Below are positions 17,507 through 26,120 of a stretch of DNA of 64,000 bases, piece after piece. How positions within the stretch are numbered: position 1 is the first letter of the stretch; every line of letters begins with the position of its first letter. The notes under the pieces were generated by a model. The model was not told the DNA's origin. It did no database searches and saw nothing but the letters and a program-made list of their open reading frames with translations. This stretch comes from Lipingzhangella halophila (GTDB lineage: Bacteria; Actinomycetota; Actinomycetes; Streptosporangiales; Streptosporangiaceae), in the NCBI RefSeq assembly GCF_014203805.1, contig NZ_JACHJT010000002.1, positions 310,001-374,000 of the forward strand. The letters are read 5' to 3'. The position numbers were made by a program, and so were the translations under genes.

Positions 17507-19111
17507 TCAGTTGTCCCCACGGTACTCCGGGGCGATGCAGGAGTCGTGCTGGGCGAAACTCCGTTCACCGTTCTCCGGTCCCTCCAGGATCTGGGCCTCG
17601 AAGGCACGCTGGATCTCCTCACTCCACCCGAAGGACGCGCCGAACGATATTCCCCCCGCCTTGAGCGAGCCACCGTACTCCTGCTCGTTCTTGGAGCCAT
17701 GCGAGAAGTACTGCCAGAGCCGGCCCCTCTCGTAGAAGAGCCGATCCCACGGCGCCGCGTCCTCACCGGGATCCTGGGTGATGGTCCCGCCGTCCTCGGG
17801 GAGCGGGTTCATCATCGAGTCCATCGCGATGGGGGGCGGCATCAGACCGAGGTTACCCAGCATTTTCTCACCGATCTCCTGCTCCTCGGGGGTGTCGAAG
17901 TCGAGCTGGATCTCCTGGGTGCTGGATACGGACTGGGTCTCCTCGGCCTTCCCCGACCCCTTCGTCGTGTTCCCGTTCTTGTTGCCCTGCGGACTAGCCT
18001 CGAACCCGGCCTTGCTTTGCCCCTCGATGGTGACGGAGTACCGGAGGTTCTTCAACGAACCGTCCTCGTTACGCATAATCCGGGTGGCGCCGCTCAGGTT
18101 GGCCCCCGGGGCCCATTTGCCGCCCAGTGCCTTCAGCGCCCCGTCCCCGCTCCCTGTGTAGGTGTAGGTCTGGGCGGTCTTGACATTGCCCGGCTCGTCG
18201 TACCACTTGGCGACCTCGACGCTGGACCCGAGCTCCAGGTTCCAGTCGTCGCCGGTGGTCAGTCCGACCTTTTCGCCCGTCTGCACCGGGGCGCTATAGT
18301 TCTTGTTCTCCTCCACCCAGTCGGATATCGGGCCGTCGGCGTTGAAAGTGACCCCGAAGGTCCCACTCTTGATATCGGGCTCCGGGAGGTCGGGCGGTTC
18401 GTAGTGGCCGGTGGCCTCACCAATAGCCCGACCCATCTGGTACCCCTGGCCGGCGCCCCACATGTCCTGCTGCTCCTCGCGGCGGGTCTGCTCGATATCT
18501 TCTTTGAGCCGCTGGAACTGGTCCTCGCCGGTCTCACCGGGCTTCTCGCCCTGGAGAAAGTACATGTTGCCCGGCGCGACGAAGCCCTTGAGGCCCGCCC
18601 CGGCCTCCTTCTTCAGGGAGTCCTTTCCGGTGTCGACACCGCCGCCGCCCTTGAGATCCTTGCCAAATGCCACCGAGGGCTGCATTACCAGGAAAACCGT
18701 TCCGTCGGAGAGTGTCTGCTTCGCGTACTTGTACTCCGACCCGATCGAGAACACCCCGAGCTCGACCTCGCCCCCGACGGTCTCGGCGCGACTGTTCCGA
18801 ACGCAGAACTCGGGGCTGAAGTCGTACTGCTCGTCCTCGCCGCTGCCGTCCGCCTGGTTCGACCCCTCGCCGCAGTCCTTCTCCGCACCTGTGGCGTTCT
18901 GCACCTCACACATGGCCTGACGGAGAAAGTCACCCACGCTGCCCGGAACGGACGCCACGAGCACGGCGGCCGCAATCCCCGATATCAGCATGATGAGCGC
19001 CGCGTACTCGATGAACTCGGCTCCGCTGTCGGCACGCCGCGGGTAGAGCCGTAGCAGGAAGCGGGACCGCGGAGCGGAGAGTGGGTGAACGGGGGGACAA
19101 CGGCGAGACAT
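17507..19111 (-). CDS. Large secreted protein with class III prepilin-like N terminus
   Basis: 534 residues. After a basic leader the sequence RRADSG/AEFIEYAALIMLISGIAAAVLVA (Gly30, Glu35, Tyr36) fits the Flp/Tad prepilin rule G/XXXXEY plus a hydrophobic helix, so a prepilin peptidase could cut after Gly30. Instead of the tiny body of an Flp pilin it carries a roughly 480-residue Gly/Glu/Lys-rich exterior domain with four spaced Cys and no domain I recognise. The start is uncertain: ATG 19111 has no clear ribosome site. A 342-bp structured gap separates it from the upstream membrane protein. The two genes at 46715 and 49570 use the same N-terminal design. Confidence 0.6.
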   Translation of the reverse strand: MSRRCPPVHPLSAPRSRFLLRLYPRRADSGAEFIEYAALIMLISGIAAAVLVASVPGSVGDFLRQAMCEVQNATGAEKDCGEGSNQADGSGEDEQYDFSPEFCVRNSRAETVGGEVELGVFSIGSEYKYAKQTLSDGTVFLVMQPSVAFGKDLKGGGGVDTGKDSLKKEAGAGLKGFVAPGNMYFLQGEKPGETGEDQFQRLKEDIEQTRREEQQDMWGAGQGYQMGRAIGEATGHYEPPDLPEPDIKSGTFGVTFNADGPISDWVEENKNYSAPVQTGEKVGLTTGDDWNLELGSSVEVAKWYDEPGNVKTAQTYTYTGSGDGALKALGGKWAPGANLSGATRIMRNEDGSLKNLRYSVTIEGQSKAGFEASPQGNKNGNTTKGSGKAEETQSVSSTQEIQLDFDTPEEQEIGEKMLGNLGLMPPPIAMDSMMNPLPEDGGTITQDPGEDAAPWDRLFYERGRLWQYFSHGSKNEQEYGGSLKAGGISFGASFGWSEEIQRAFEAQILEGPENGERSFAQHDSCIAPEYRGDN

Positions 19112-19453
19112 ATCCGAGCATTCTACGGATCATGGGACGACTCAGCACAGGGCGCACGGGCCCACACTGGGCCCAAGATCAACTGATCCCAGACGCTCGC
19201 GATTACCGGACGTAACAGAACCACCGGGACTCGTACCAGAGAGGGATGCCAGAGGCGCGCCGCTGCCCGGTCGCACCGGAGACCGCGCCCTCTCTCCAGG
19301 GCGCTCCGCCCCCTGGAGAGAGGGCGGAGCGCGGCAGCGCCCGAAACCCGGGCCTTCCCCTACCCGGAATCGAACACCAGTTCCCATCCTAGCAAAACCG
19401 GTCCGCCCGCGCCCGACCACATCCTGCGGCGCGTCGCCGATACCGCGGCGGGC
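19112..19453. other. Structured 342-bp gap with nested and competing hairpins
   Basis: GCCCTCTCTCCAGGG (19287-19301) pairs perfectly with 19311-19325. CGCTCCGCCC (19302-19311) pairs perfectly with GGGCGGAGCG (19322-19331). The two stems share bases and exclude each other. An outer pair, CGCTGCC at 19261 and GGCAGCG at 19333, could close the whole. The region lies downstream of the 19454 gene and upstream of the prepilin-like gene. It could be a terminator or an attenuator. Confidence 0.55.
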
Positions 19454-20368
19454 TTAAACCGTCGCCTCGCTCTCGGTGACTCGCTCGTCGACCGCCTCGG
19501 CGATCCCGGTGGCGGCATCCAGGGTCTCCTCGGGCTCCTGCTCCGACCCTCCGATGAGGCGAACCGACACCAGCAGGTTGCGGTCGCTGAAGGCCACCGA
19601 CGCGAACGCACCGCCAGGGACCGCCGGCTCCTCGTCATCACCGGCCCGCCTCGTCCCGGTAACCAGGGCCGACCGCCCGCCATCGCCGAGCTCGTTCTCC
19701 CGCATCCGGACATCGCCCACCTGGCCATCGTCGAGGTCAACGGCCTCACCTCGGCCGTCCTCGCCAAGCTGCTCGTCCACCTGCCGGTTCCGGTCCCAGA
19801 TCGTGTCCCGCACGTCGGCGTAACCGCCATCGCGCGTCTCCGGGTCGAACCGTTCCACGTCCAGGACCAGGACCGCGCCCGGAGACTCGCCGGACTCCGA
19901 GGTAGCACCGCAGCGCAGGGCCTCGGCGACGACCTTGTCGCCATCGCTGTCCGTGCCGAGGTCCGTCGCTTGGTCACCCAGCTCGGGGTACTCCGCGAGC
20001 AGCTCCTCGGGAAGGTAGTCCGCGCACTCGTCCATGGCGGCGTAAGCGGGACCGGGCCGGGTGATGCTCCAGGCGACCGCACCGGCGACCACGAGCAGCA
20101 GTGCGGCCCCGCCAGCGATTCCGGCGACCAGCGCTCCGTTGCGCCGCGGCGATTCCGAGGATGGCGGCGGCCCGGCTGGGCCCTCGCCATGGGGGCCGTC
20201 CAACGGCGTGCCATCGCCGGAGCGCGGGGACGAAGGCTGGGCCCGTTCCTCGGATGGCGGATCCTGCTGACTCGGAGCCGGGGAAGGCCCGCCGGGAGGG
20301 TCGCCCTCGGGCGGCTGGGCGGGGGAACCATCGGGGCCGGACGGGGGAGTCGGCGGCTGACTGGCCAT
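19454..20368 (-). CDS. Single-pass membrane protein with proline-rich cytoplasmic tail
   Basis: 304 residues from ATG 20368, chosen because AGGTG lies seven bases upstream; an in-frame ATG at 20413 adds 15 residues but has no ribosome site. Residues 1-75 are Pro/Ser/Gly-rich and disordered. One membrane helix follows (ALVAGIAGGAALLLVVAGAVAW). The exterior domain has two Cys (DECADYLP and ALRCGAT) that may form a disulphide. No enzymatic motif seen. It precedes the prepilin-like gene on the same strand. Confidence 0.6.
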   Translation of the reverse strand: MASQPPTPPSGPDGSPAQPPEGDPPGGPSPAPSQQDPPSEERAQPSSPRSGDGTPLDGPHGEGPAGPPPSSESPRRNGALVAGIAGGAALLLVVAGAVAWSITRPGPAYAAMDECADYLPEELLAEYPELGDQATDLGTDSDGDKVVAEALRCGATSESGESPGAVLVLDVERFDPETRDGGYADVRDTIWDRNRQVDEQLGEDGRGEAVDLDDGQVGDVRMRENELGDGGRSALVTGTRRAGDDEEPAVPGGAFASVAFSDRNLLVSVRLIGGSEQEPEETLDAATGIAEAVDERVTESEATV

Positions 20369-20675
20369 TGGGAACACCTGGGGGCCGGGAGCGGGGTAGG
20401 GGCGGACGGGCATCCGGCAGGGCCGGGAGTCCGTGCCGGCATCATCTCTACATCACGTCGCGCCGTCCCGCAGCACTGGCACCCGATTCCCGCTCCGATC
20501 GTGACGAGAAGGAATCCCGCCGCGCGGCGGCCACCGGAAAGGATCACACGCACGGTGAACCGGCCGGGCACACGCCTCATACGCGCGCCCGGCCCCAGAC
20601 CGCGCCGGGGAGCGCGAGGCGGGCTCCGCGGAGACCGCGGTGCTGTCAACGCCCACCCCGCGCCCCGCGGGCAAC
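20369..20675. other. Gap between Hsp20 and the membrane protein gene
   Basis: Both flanking genes are on the minus strand. Apart from a short palindrome CTCCGCGGAG at 20624-20633, I see no gene, clear promoter or strong terminator. Confidence 0.4.
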
Positions 20676-21098
20676 TCAGCTCGTGATCTTGCCGGCCGAA
20701 CCGGTCCCCTCGGTGACACTGATCTTGCGCGGCTTGGCCTGCTCGGCCACGGGAACCCGCAGGGTGAGAACACCGTCAGCGTAGTCGGCGGAGATGTTCT
20801 CGCCGTCGAGGGACTCGCCCAGGAACAGCTGGCGGGAGAAGCTTCCGGACGGGCGCTCGGCCATGACGACCTCGCGGCCCTTGGTCGCGTCGTCCCGCAC
20901 GGCCCGGACAGTGAGGACGTTCCGCTCTACCTGCAGGTCGATCGAGTCGGCGCGGACGCCCGGCAGGTCGAAGTGCACCACGTAGGTGTCCTCGTCCCGG
21001 TAGGCGTCCATCGGCATCGTCAGCGGCCGCGCCGCCTCACCGAGAAGGCGCTGGGTAAGCCGGTCGAAGTCACGAACCGGATCAGTGCGCATCAGCAT
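20676..21098 (-). CDS. Hsp20/alpha-crystallin small heat-shock protein
   Basis: 140 residues. The alpha-crystallin domain runs from about 28 to 125 ([61 protein letters not shown]), ending with a basic KPRKISV tail that carries the I-x-V-like anchor. It is a cytoplasmic ATP-independent holdase. The ATG at 21098 follows a GGGGG run; a second ATG two codons on is possible. I found no HAIR (HspR) or CIRCE site upstream. Confidence 0.92.
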   Translation of the reverse strand: MLMRTDPVRDFDRLTQRLLGEAARPLTMPMDAYRDEDTYVVHFDLPGVRADSIDLQVERNVLTVRAVRDDATKGREVVMAERPSGSFSRQLFLGESLDGENISADYADGVLTLRVPVAEQAKPRKISVTEGTGSAGKITS

Positions 21099-21282
21099 CG
21101 TGGAACCCCCCGTAATAGCCTCGCGAAGGCTGACTGCTCCCCACGCGGTTCACTACCACGATCCCGCGGCCAGTAACGCGCGCCGAACGTAAACAAAGCG
21201 GCAAGCGTGCCGCCGAAGGCCCGGCGCGGCGGGCGGAGCGCGGCCGGAGCGGCGCCTCCGGTATCCGGTTAAAGTGGGCGCG

Positions 21283-22089
21283 ATGGACCAGTTGCACGGT
21301 GATCGCGCCACATGGCGGTTCGATGGCGAGTCGGTGCTGATCCGGTACCACACCGGACGGCGGACCGACTCCGTTCTCGACGCGCTCGGCCAGTGCGTCC
21401 TCCCCCTGGCCGCCATCGCCTCGGTGGAGTTCCGGACCGAACGCCGGGGCGGGTGGGGCCGCTCCCGGCACTGGCGGCTCCGGGCGCGGCTGGACCACAA
21501 AGCCGACCCCTACGCCGCGGTCGGCTCCATGCTCACAGAGGCGAGCGACCCGTTCCTGCTGACCGGCGACGCCGACACCGAGCTCGTCGCCGAGTACTAC
21601 GCCGAGCAGCTCGGCGCCGCCGCATCCGCCACCCGCGAGACCGGGGTCAGCGCCCCCGCCGGTCTCGCGACCCACCTGGTTCCGCCGCTGCCGCTGCACA
21701 TCCAGACCGTGGAGGGCACGGCCAGTTTCGACGGCACCAGCGCCGTGCTCACCTGGTCGGGATACGAGGCACGCTCCCGAAAGCGCAAGCAGCAACGCCG
21801 GGAGTTCCCCGTGGCCCGGATCGCGCGGGCCGAGTGGGTTCCTCCCACGTACTCCGGCTACTTCGGGTACCTGCGCGTTGTCGAGCGGGCGGACCCCGAC
21901 GCCACAGGGCTGACCGCCGTCCGGCGCTACCTCGGGGGCGGGGAGCAGCCGGCCGACTCCGCGGCCACCGCTCCGGAGCACGACCTCGCCTGCCTGCGCT
22001 TCCGCGGTTCGCGTGACCAGGCCGAGGCGCTGCTCCTGGCGGCGACCATCACCGCACACACCTGGGTCCGCGACAAGCACCAGTCGTGA
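21283..22089 (+). CDS. DUF4429 domain protein
   Basis: 268 residues with two copies of a PH-like unit: residues 1-110 (WRFDGESVLIRYH, PLAAIASVEFR, AEYYAEQLG) and 135-265 (ASFDGTSAVLTWSG, FPVARIARAEWV). This is the DUF4429 layout of actinobacterial proteins of unknown role. Start ATG 21283 is preferred; GTG 21274 is also in frame and neither has a ribosome site, so a leaderless transcript is possible. Divergent from Hsp20. Confidence 0.7.
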   Translation: MDQLHGDRATWRFDGESVLIRYHTGRRTDSVLDALGQCVLPLAAIASVEFRTERRGGWGRSRHWRLRARLDHKADPYAAVGSMLTEASDPFLLTGDADTELVAEYYAEQLGAAASATRETGVSAPAGLATHLVPPLPLHIQTVEGTASFDGTSAVLTWSGYEARSRKRKQQRREFPVARIARAEWVPPTYSGYFGYLRVVERADPDATGLTAVRRYLGGGEQPADSAATAPEHDLACLRFRGSRDQAEALLLAATITAHTWVRDKHQS

Positions 22090-22234
22090 CCAGCGGGCCC
22101 CGCGCCCGGAGAGCCAAGCCGCGCACCCCTTGAGTGGCGCACGGCGGACCGTGCCGCGCGACCGCCGTGTCCGGTAGCCCCGGCCAGCCACCACATCCGC
22201 GCGGCGCGGCACCGTCCGGCCGGACCGGCGCCCA

Positions 22235-24343
22235 CTACAGCAGCGTGGTCTGCTCGACAGCGGGCTCAGGCGCCGCCTCGGAGCCGCGCCGCGCACCGCC
22301 GTTGCGGTGCTCACCGGAGCCGCCGGACCGCGGCAGCCCATGCCTGCGCGCGGCCTCGCGCACCCGCGCCGTGACCACGTTCTGGTAGCTCTTGGGCGCG
22401 TAGGCCCCGTTCCGGTACAGCTTCAGGTAGCGCGGAACGAGGTCGGGGTGCTCCCGCTCCAGCCACGCCAGGTACCACTCGCGCGCTCCGGGGCGCAGGT
22501 GCAGGACCAGCGGGGTGACGCTGGTGGCGCCCGCGGCGGCGATCGCGGCGACCGTCTCCTCGACCTGCTCGGGGCTGTCCGTCAGCCACGGGAGGATCGG
22601 CGCCATGAGTACCGAGCAGCCCACCCCGCGGTCGGCGAACCGGCGGACGACGTCGAGTCTGCTGCGCGGGCGCGGGGTGCCCGGCTCGACCGAGCGCCAG
22701 AGAGCATCATCGGTGAACCCCACCGATACGGCGAGGCTGACGTCGGTGACCTGCGCCGCCTCGACGATGAGGTCGATGTCGCGCAGGATCAGCCGCCCCT
22801 TGGTCAGAACCGAGAACGGGTTGGCGAAATCGCGCAGCGCGGCGATGATCCCGGGCATGAGCTGGTAACGGCCCTCGGCCCGCTGGTAGGGGTCGGTGTT
22901 GGTGCCCATGGCGATCGGCTGGCCGTTCCAGCGCGGGTGCGCGAGTTCGCGGCGCAGCAGCTCGCCGGCGTTGACCTTCACCATGATCTTGGTGTCGAAG
23001 TCGCGCCCGGAGTCAAGGTCGAGGTACTCGTGCGAGCGGCGGGCGAAGCAGTTGTGGCTAACGACTCCGTTCGCGAGAAAGTCCCCCGTTCCGGTGGTGA
23101 TGTCGTAAAGGGTTCGTTCCTCACCGAGGTCCGAAACCGAGACAACGCCGAGCTGGGCATCCGGCTTGAGGGCGACATCGTCGACGCGTCGTTTCCGGCT
23201 GATCGCGGGATCGGTCAGATGGAAGAAACTCAACCGTTCGCTGAGCCCACCGGTCAGCCGCACCACACTCATGTTCGGTTTCGGAACCTCCAGGGTGTAG
23301 TGGAAGTCGAAACGCTTCAAGCCCAGGCTGATCGCCGTGGCGACCTCGCTGTCCGTACTGAAGATGCGAAGTACCCCTTGGGAACAGCTTCCCTCCGCGT
23401 CGAAGATCCCGGCGAGAAACCCCGTGCGCCAGTCGTCTGACGGAGCGACCGGCCATTCCACGAGCTCGGAGAGGCGCTCGAACGAGGCTCGCCGCGACGT
23501 CCGAATCGCCGTGATCGGGCGCCGTTCCGCCGTCTCTGCGGAGAAATCGCACCGCTCGGTGCGCACCCCGAAATGAGCGAGGTAGGTCGCGGCACGATCC
23601 AGCGCCTCGTCATCAGCCAACGCCAGGCGGAACCGGTACACGCTATCGGTCCGGCTCCCTGATCGCGGGTAGTGGTCCGCACCGAGACGCGCGTCCCCGC
23701 GAATGATCCCGCAGAGGTACCCGCGCCGGTAGGCGTCGGTCTGTTCGGGACCGGCCGCGTACTGACCGGTCCCGATCAACGTGTTGCTGGTGGTGAGATA
23801 CGGACGGCGCTGGTGCCCGGCCATGGCGCCGGTCACGTACTTCCAGCCACGGTCCGTCAGGAACCGGTGGTCGCCGCTGGCGATGAGTGTGGTGCCGTCA
23901 GCCAGGGTCACGCGATAGGCCCGCTCCACCGTCGCCCAGTGCGCCAGCACCGTCGTCGGCGTGTAGCGCCGGTACTTCCCCACGCGCCGTGTCCCGTAGA
24001 TCCGGTCGCCGACCCGGATCTTTGAAAGCGACCTGGTCCGACCGTCGGCCATGAGGACCGGGGTGTCTCCGGCCAGGCAGTAGACACACGCGTGACTGCA
24101 CCCCCGGTACGGGTTGACGGTCCAGCGGAACGGCACCGCGGAAGCCCCGGGCACCCGGTTGATGATGGAGCGGGCGTGGATCTCGACGGCCACCGCCTCG
24201 CTGTCGTCGCCGGCGTGGATGGGCCCGGCTCCGGGTGCCGCCAGCCCCGCGCGGCCGGTCCCCCGCTCGTCGGGCATTGCGACGGCGGCACGCTCGAACA
24301 GCGCGCCGTCGTCCGTGTCGTCTCGCAGATCTTCCCACCGCAC
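22235..24343 (-). CDS. Rv2578c-family radical SAM protein interrupted by an intein
   Basis: 702 codons, about 359 residues after splicing. The host protein belongs to the Rv2578c group of radical SAM enzymes (NPYRGCSHACVYC...FARRSHEYLDLD), with CX3CX2C Cys82 and Cys86 plus a third Cys that becomes adjacent only after splicing. It also has GTNTDPYQRAE and SVLTKGRLILRDIDL. The intein sits just before that third cluster Cys, so unspliced protein cannot bind its [4Fe-4S] cluster. GTG 24343 gives the expected VRWEDL start; ATG 24403 is an in-frame alternative. A LexA-type box ends ten bases upstream of the GTG. Substrate unknown. Confidence 0.9.
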   Translation of the reverse strand: MRWEDLRDDTDDGALFERAAVAMPDERGTGRAGLAAPGAGPIHAGDDSEAVAVEIHARSIINRVPGASAVPFRWTVNPYRGCSHACVYCLAGDTPVLMADGRTRSLSKIRVGDRIYGTRRVGKYRRYTPTTVLAHWATVERAYRVTLADGTTLIASGDHRFLTDRGWKYVTGAMAGHQRRPYLTTSNTLIGTGQYAAGPEQTDAYRRGYLCGIIRGDARLGADHYPRSGSRTDSVYRFRLALADDEALDRAATYLAHFGVRTERCDFSAETAERRPITAIRTSRRASFERLSELVEWPVAPSDDWRTGFLAGIFDAEGSCSQGVLRIFSTDSEVATAISLGLKRFDFHYTLEVPKPNMSVVRLTGGLSERLSFFHLTDPAISRKRRVDDVALKPDAQLGVVSVSDLGEERTLYDITTGTGDFLANGVVSHNCFARRSHEYLDLDSGRDFDTKIMVKVNAGELLRRELAHPRWNGQPIAMGTNTDPYQRAEGRYQLMPGIIAALRDFANPFSVLTKGRLILRDIDLIVEAAQVTDVSLAVSVGFTDDALWRSVEPGTPRPRSRLDVVRRFADRGVGCSVLMAPILPWLTDSPEQVEETVAAIAAAGATSVTPLVLHLRPGAREWYLAWLEREHPDLVPRYLKLYRNGAYAPKSYQNVVTARVREAARRHGLPRSGGSGEHRNGGARRGSEAAPEPAVEQTTLL
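23051..24079 (-). other. Intein with LAGLIDADG homing endonuclease
   Basis: 343 residues, from Cys (CLAGDTPVLMADGRT, block A) to VVSHN before the +1 Cys of the host. Block B is TTLIASGDHRFLT and block F/G is TLYDITTGTGDFLANGVVSHN. The two LAGLIDADG helices are YLCGIIRGDARLG and FLAGIFDAEGSCS, both keeping an acidic residue, so the nuclease may be active. All splice-junction residues (Cys1, His-Asn, Cys+1) are present, predicting self-splicing. Confidence 0.92.
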
Positions 24344-24352
24344 AACACTTAT

Positions 24353-24368
24353 TCGAACACACGTTCGC
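24353..24368 (-). promoter_or_regulatory. LexA-type SOS box upstream of the radical SAM gene
   Basis: TCGAACACACGTTCGC on the plus strand matches the actinobacterial/Bacillus-type LexA consensus TCGAAC-N4-GTTCGA at 11 of 12 defined bases. It lies nine bases upstream of GTG 24343, where a promoter would sit, and 127 bp from the divergent gene at 24496. Confidence 0.65.
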
Positions 24369-24495
24369 GAATCGTGTCCAGTGCGGGCAAGTCCCGGCCG
24401 CATGTGAGAAAGCATCCGTGCCCGGTCAGTACGTCCCTTTAGGAGCGTGAACCGCCGGCCGGCGCGACCGCTCCGGTGATTGCGAGGAGGACTAC

Positions 24496-24975
24496 ATGGC
24501 ACACACCGAGGTCGACGCGCGCCGCCTGCCGCCCGCGTCGATCATCGAGGGAGCGGCCGGCGGCGTGGTGGGCGCCATGGCGATGACCGGCACGCGGGAG
24601 CTGGCGCGCGGGTTGGGACTGATCGCGCAGACCCCGCCCGAAGCGATCCTCCAGAAGGAGGTTCCCCAGCTGCTGAACCGCATCCCCGAGGAACGACGCG
24701 TCGCCACGATCCAGCTCGCGCACTGGGCGTACGGGGCGTGCGCGGGCGCGGCGTACGGCCTGACACCGATCCGGCTGCGCGACCACCGGCTCTCGGGGCC
24801 GGTCTACGGGGTGCTGTCGTGGGCGTTCTTCGAGTTCGCGCTGGCGCCCGCGCTCGGCCTCGCCCACGCCCACGAGTCGCGTCCCCGCGCACGCGCCGCT
24901 CTTTTCGCCGACCATGTGCTGTACGGCCTGATCCTCGGGGCGTCGCCCAGACGGCGCCTGCTCAGGAAGCGCTGA
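24496..24975 (+). CDS. Hypothetical membrane-associated protein
   Basis: 159 residues with three or four weakly hydrophobic helices (IIEGAAGGVVGAMAMTG, AHWAYGACAGAAYGL, GPVYGVLSWAFFEFALAPALGL, ADHVLYGLILGA). The pattern recalls DUF1440/YagU-like small membrane proteins, but this is weak. The ATG has a GAGGAGG site eight bases upstream. A 7-bp GC stem (24977-24995) follows the stop. Confidence 0.55.
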   Translation: MAHTEVDARRLPPASIIEGAAGGVVGAMAMTGTRELARGLGLIAQTPPEAILQKEVPQLLNRIPEERRVATIQLAHWAYGACAGAAYGLTPIRLRDHRLSGPVYGVLSWAFFEFALAPALGLAHAHESRPRARAALFADHVLYGLILGASPRRRLLRKR

Positions 24976-25383
24976 CGCGCCCCCGGGCGGGGCGCTGGCG
25001 TCTCGGTCCCGCACCGCGCGGAGACCCGCCGCCTCCGGTCGTAGGCGGCCAACCGGCCCCGCCAACCACCAGCCGGTGCCCGCATGGCGGTTGGCGGGTA
25101 CGCACGGCCTTCGCGAATCAGCCCATCCCGCGGTTCGGACACGAGACAGGTGCCCTCTGGTGCGCCCGTTTACCGGCCCCGGGAGAGGGATCGCCCGTTC
25201 CCTCCGCAATTCCGGCGGAAATCCCCTCCGATGGCGCGTCGTCGTGCTGAGCCGCACGTCCGCGGCCTAGCGTCGGTTACGGGTTGGGGTTCGGCCTGGC
25301 GGAAGGTACGGCCGGCGCTGCGCACGCCGGCCATGTTCCGCGGCGGCGCTTGGGCGCGGCCGGAATCCTCGGAGGGGTACGAC
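24976..25383. other. 408-bp gap upstream of the NifU-like gene
   Basis: Contains a weak GC hairpin right after the upstream stop (GCGCCCC at 24977-24983 with 24989-24995). The frame of the NifU-like gene stays open leftward to 25084, but the extra codons are rich in Arg/Pro/Ala and show no homology. I see no other gene. Confidence 0.4.
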
Positions 25384-26031
25384 ATGACCACTGACAGCAA
25401 CCCGGGCGAGACCACCGAGCGGGTGGAGCACCTTCTGCGGGAGCTCGCCAAGTCGGATCCGGCCGCACACGAGCTGGCCGAGGAAGCGCTCGGGCTCATT
25501 GTGGAGCTGTACGGCGTCGCCCTGGGGCGCATCGTGGAGTACGCGGGGCCGGCGACGGCCAGCGCCGAGGCGGGGGACGACCACGCCGGCGGAATCTCGA
25601 CGCTGGACCACCTGCTCGCCGACGACCTGGTCGCCAGCCTGCTCGTGCTGCATGACCTGCATCCGCTCGACACGAGCGCACGCATCCACCAGGCCCTGGA
25701 ACGGATCCGGCCGTACCTGGGCGCACACACGGGCGACGTCGAACTCGTGAGCGTCGACGCCGAACGCGGCACGGCCGTACTGCGGCTCCGCGGCAACTGC
25801 GACAACTGCCCGTCGTCGGCGGAGACCGTCCGGAAGTCCATCGAACAACTGGTCGCCGAGGCCGCACCCGAGATCGAGGAGGTCCGGATCGAGGGAGTCG
25901 CCGATCCGGAAGCGGAGTACGCCGAGCCCGACCACATCGTGCTCGCCAACGGGCGGCCCCGCCCGGAGGAGCACGCGATGGCCTGCACGGTGCCGGGCCG
26001 GCTGGCCGGGCGCACGCCGGCCGGCGACTGA
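25384..26031 (+). CDS. NifU C-terminal-domain protein
   Basis: 215 residues. The N-terminal 90 residues are helical and acidic; residues about 100-170 are the NifU-like thioredoxin-fold scaffold with the cluster-binding CxxC in RGNCDNCPSSAETV. It would carry a transient Fe-S cluster to a target protein. ATG 25384 has GGAGGGG upstream. In actinobacteria such NifU variants occur next to [NiFe]-hydrogenase genes. The following gene has features that fit such a cluster, but no hydrogenase subunit is present here. Confidence 0.8.
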   Translation: MTTDSNPGETTERVEHLLRELAKSDPAAHELAEEALGLIVELYGVALGRIVEYAGPATASAEAGDDHAGGISTLDHLLADDLVASLLVLHDLHPLDTSARIHQALERIRPYLGAHTGDVELVSVDAERGTAVLRLRGNCDNCPSSAETVRKSIEQLVAEAAPEIEEVRIEGVADPEAEYAEPDHIVLANGRPRPEEHAMACTVPGRLAGRTPAGD

Positions 26032-26120
26032 CAGGCGGGGTCAGCGTTGGCCGTGGTGGCGGCCCCGTACAAGGCCGCCGCCGCGGGACGACGGCCGGCG
26101 ACGCACGAGGAGGGCGGGCC

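Noticed and set aside
21099-21282. HAIR/CIRCE heat-shock operator upstream of hsp20
   Set aside because: I looked for CTTGAGT-N7-ACTCAAG and TTAGCACTC-type repeats on both strands and found neither.
25084-25383. Leftward extension of the NifU-like gene
   Set aside because: The open frame is a high-GC artefact. GGAGGGG sits just before ATG 25384 and the extension resembles nothing.
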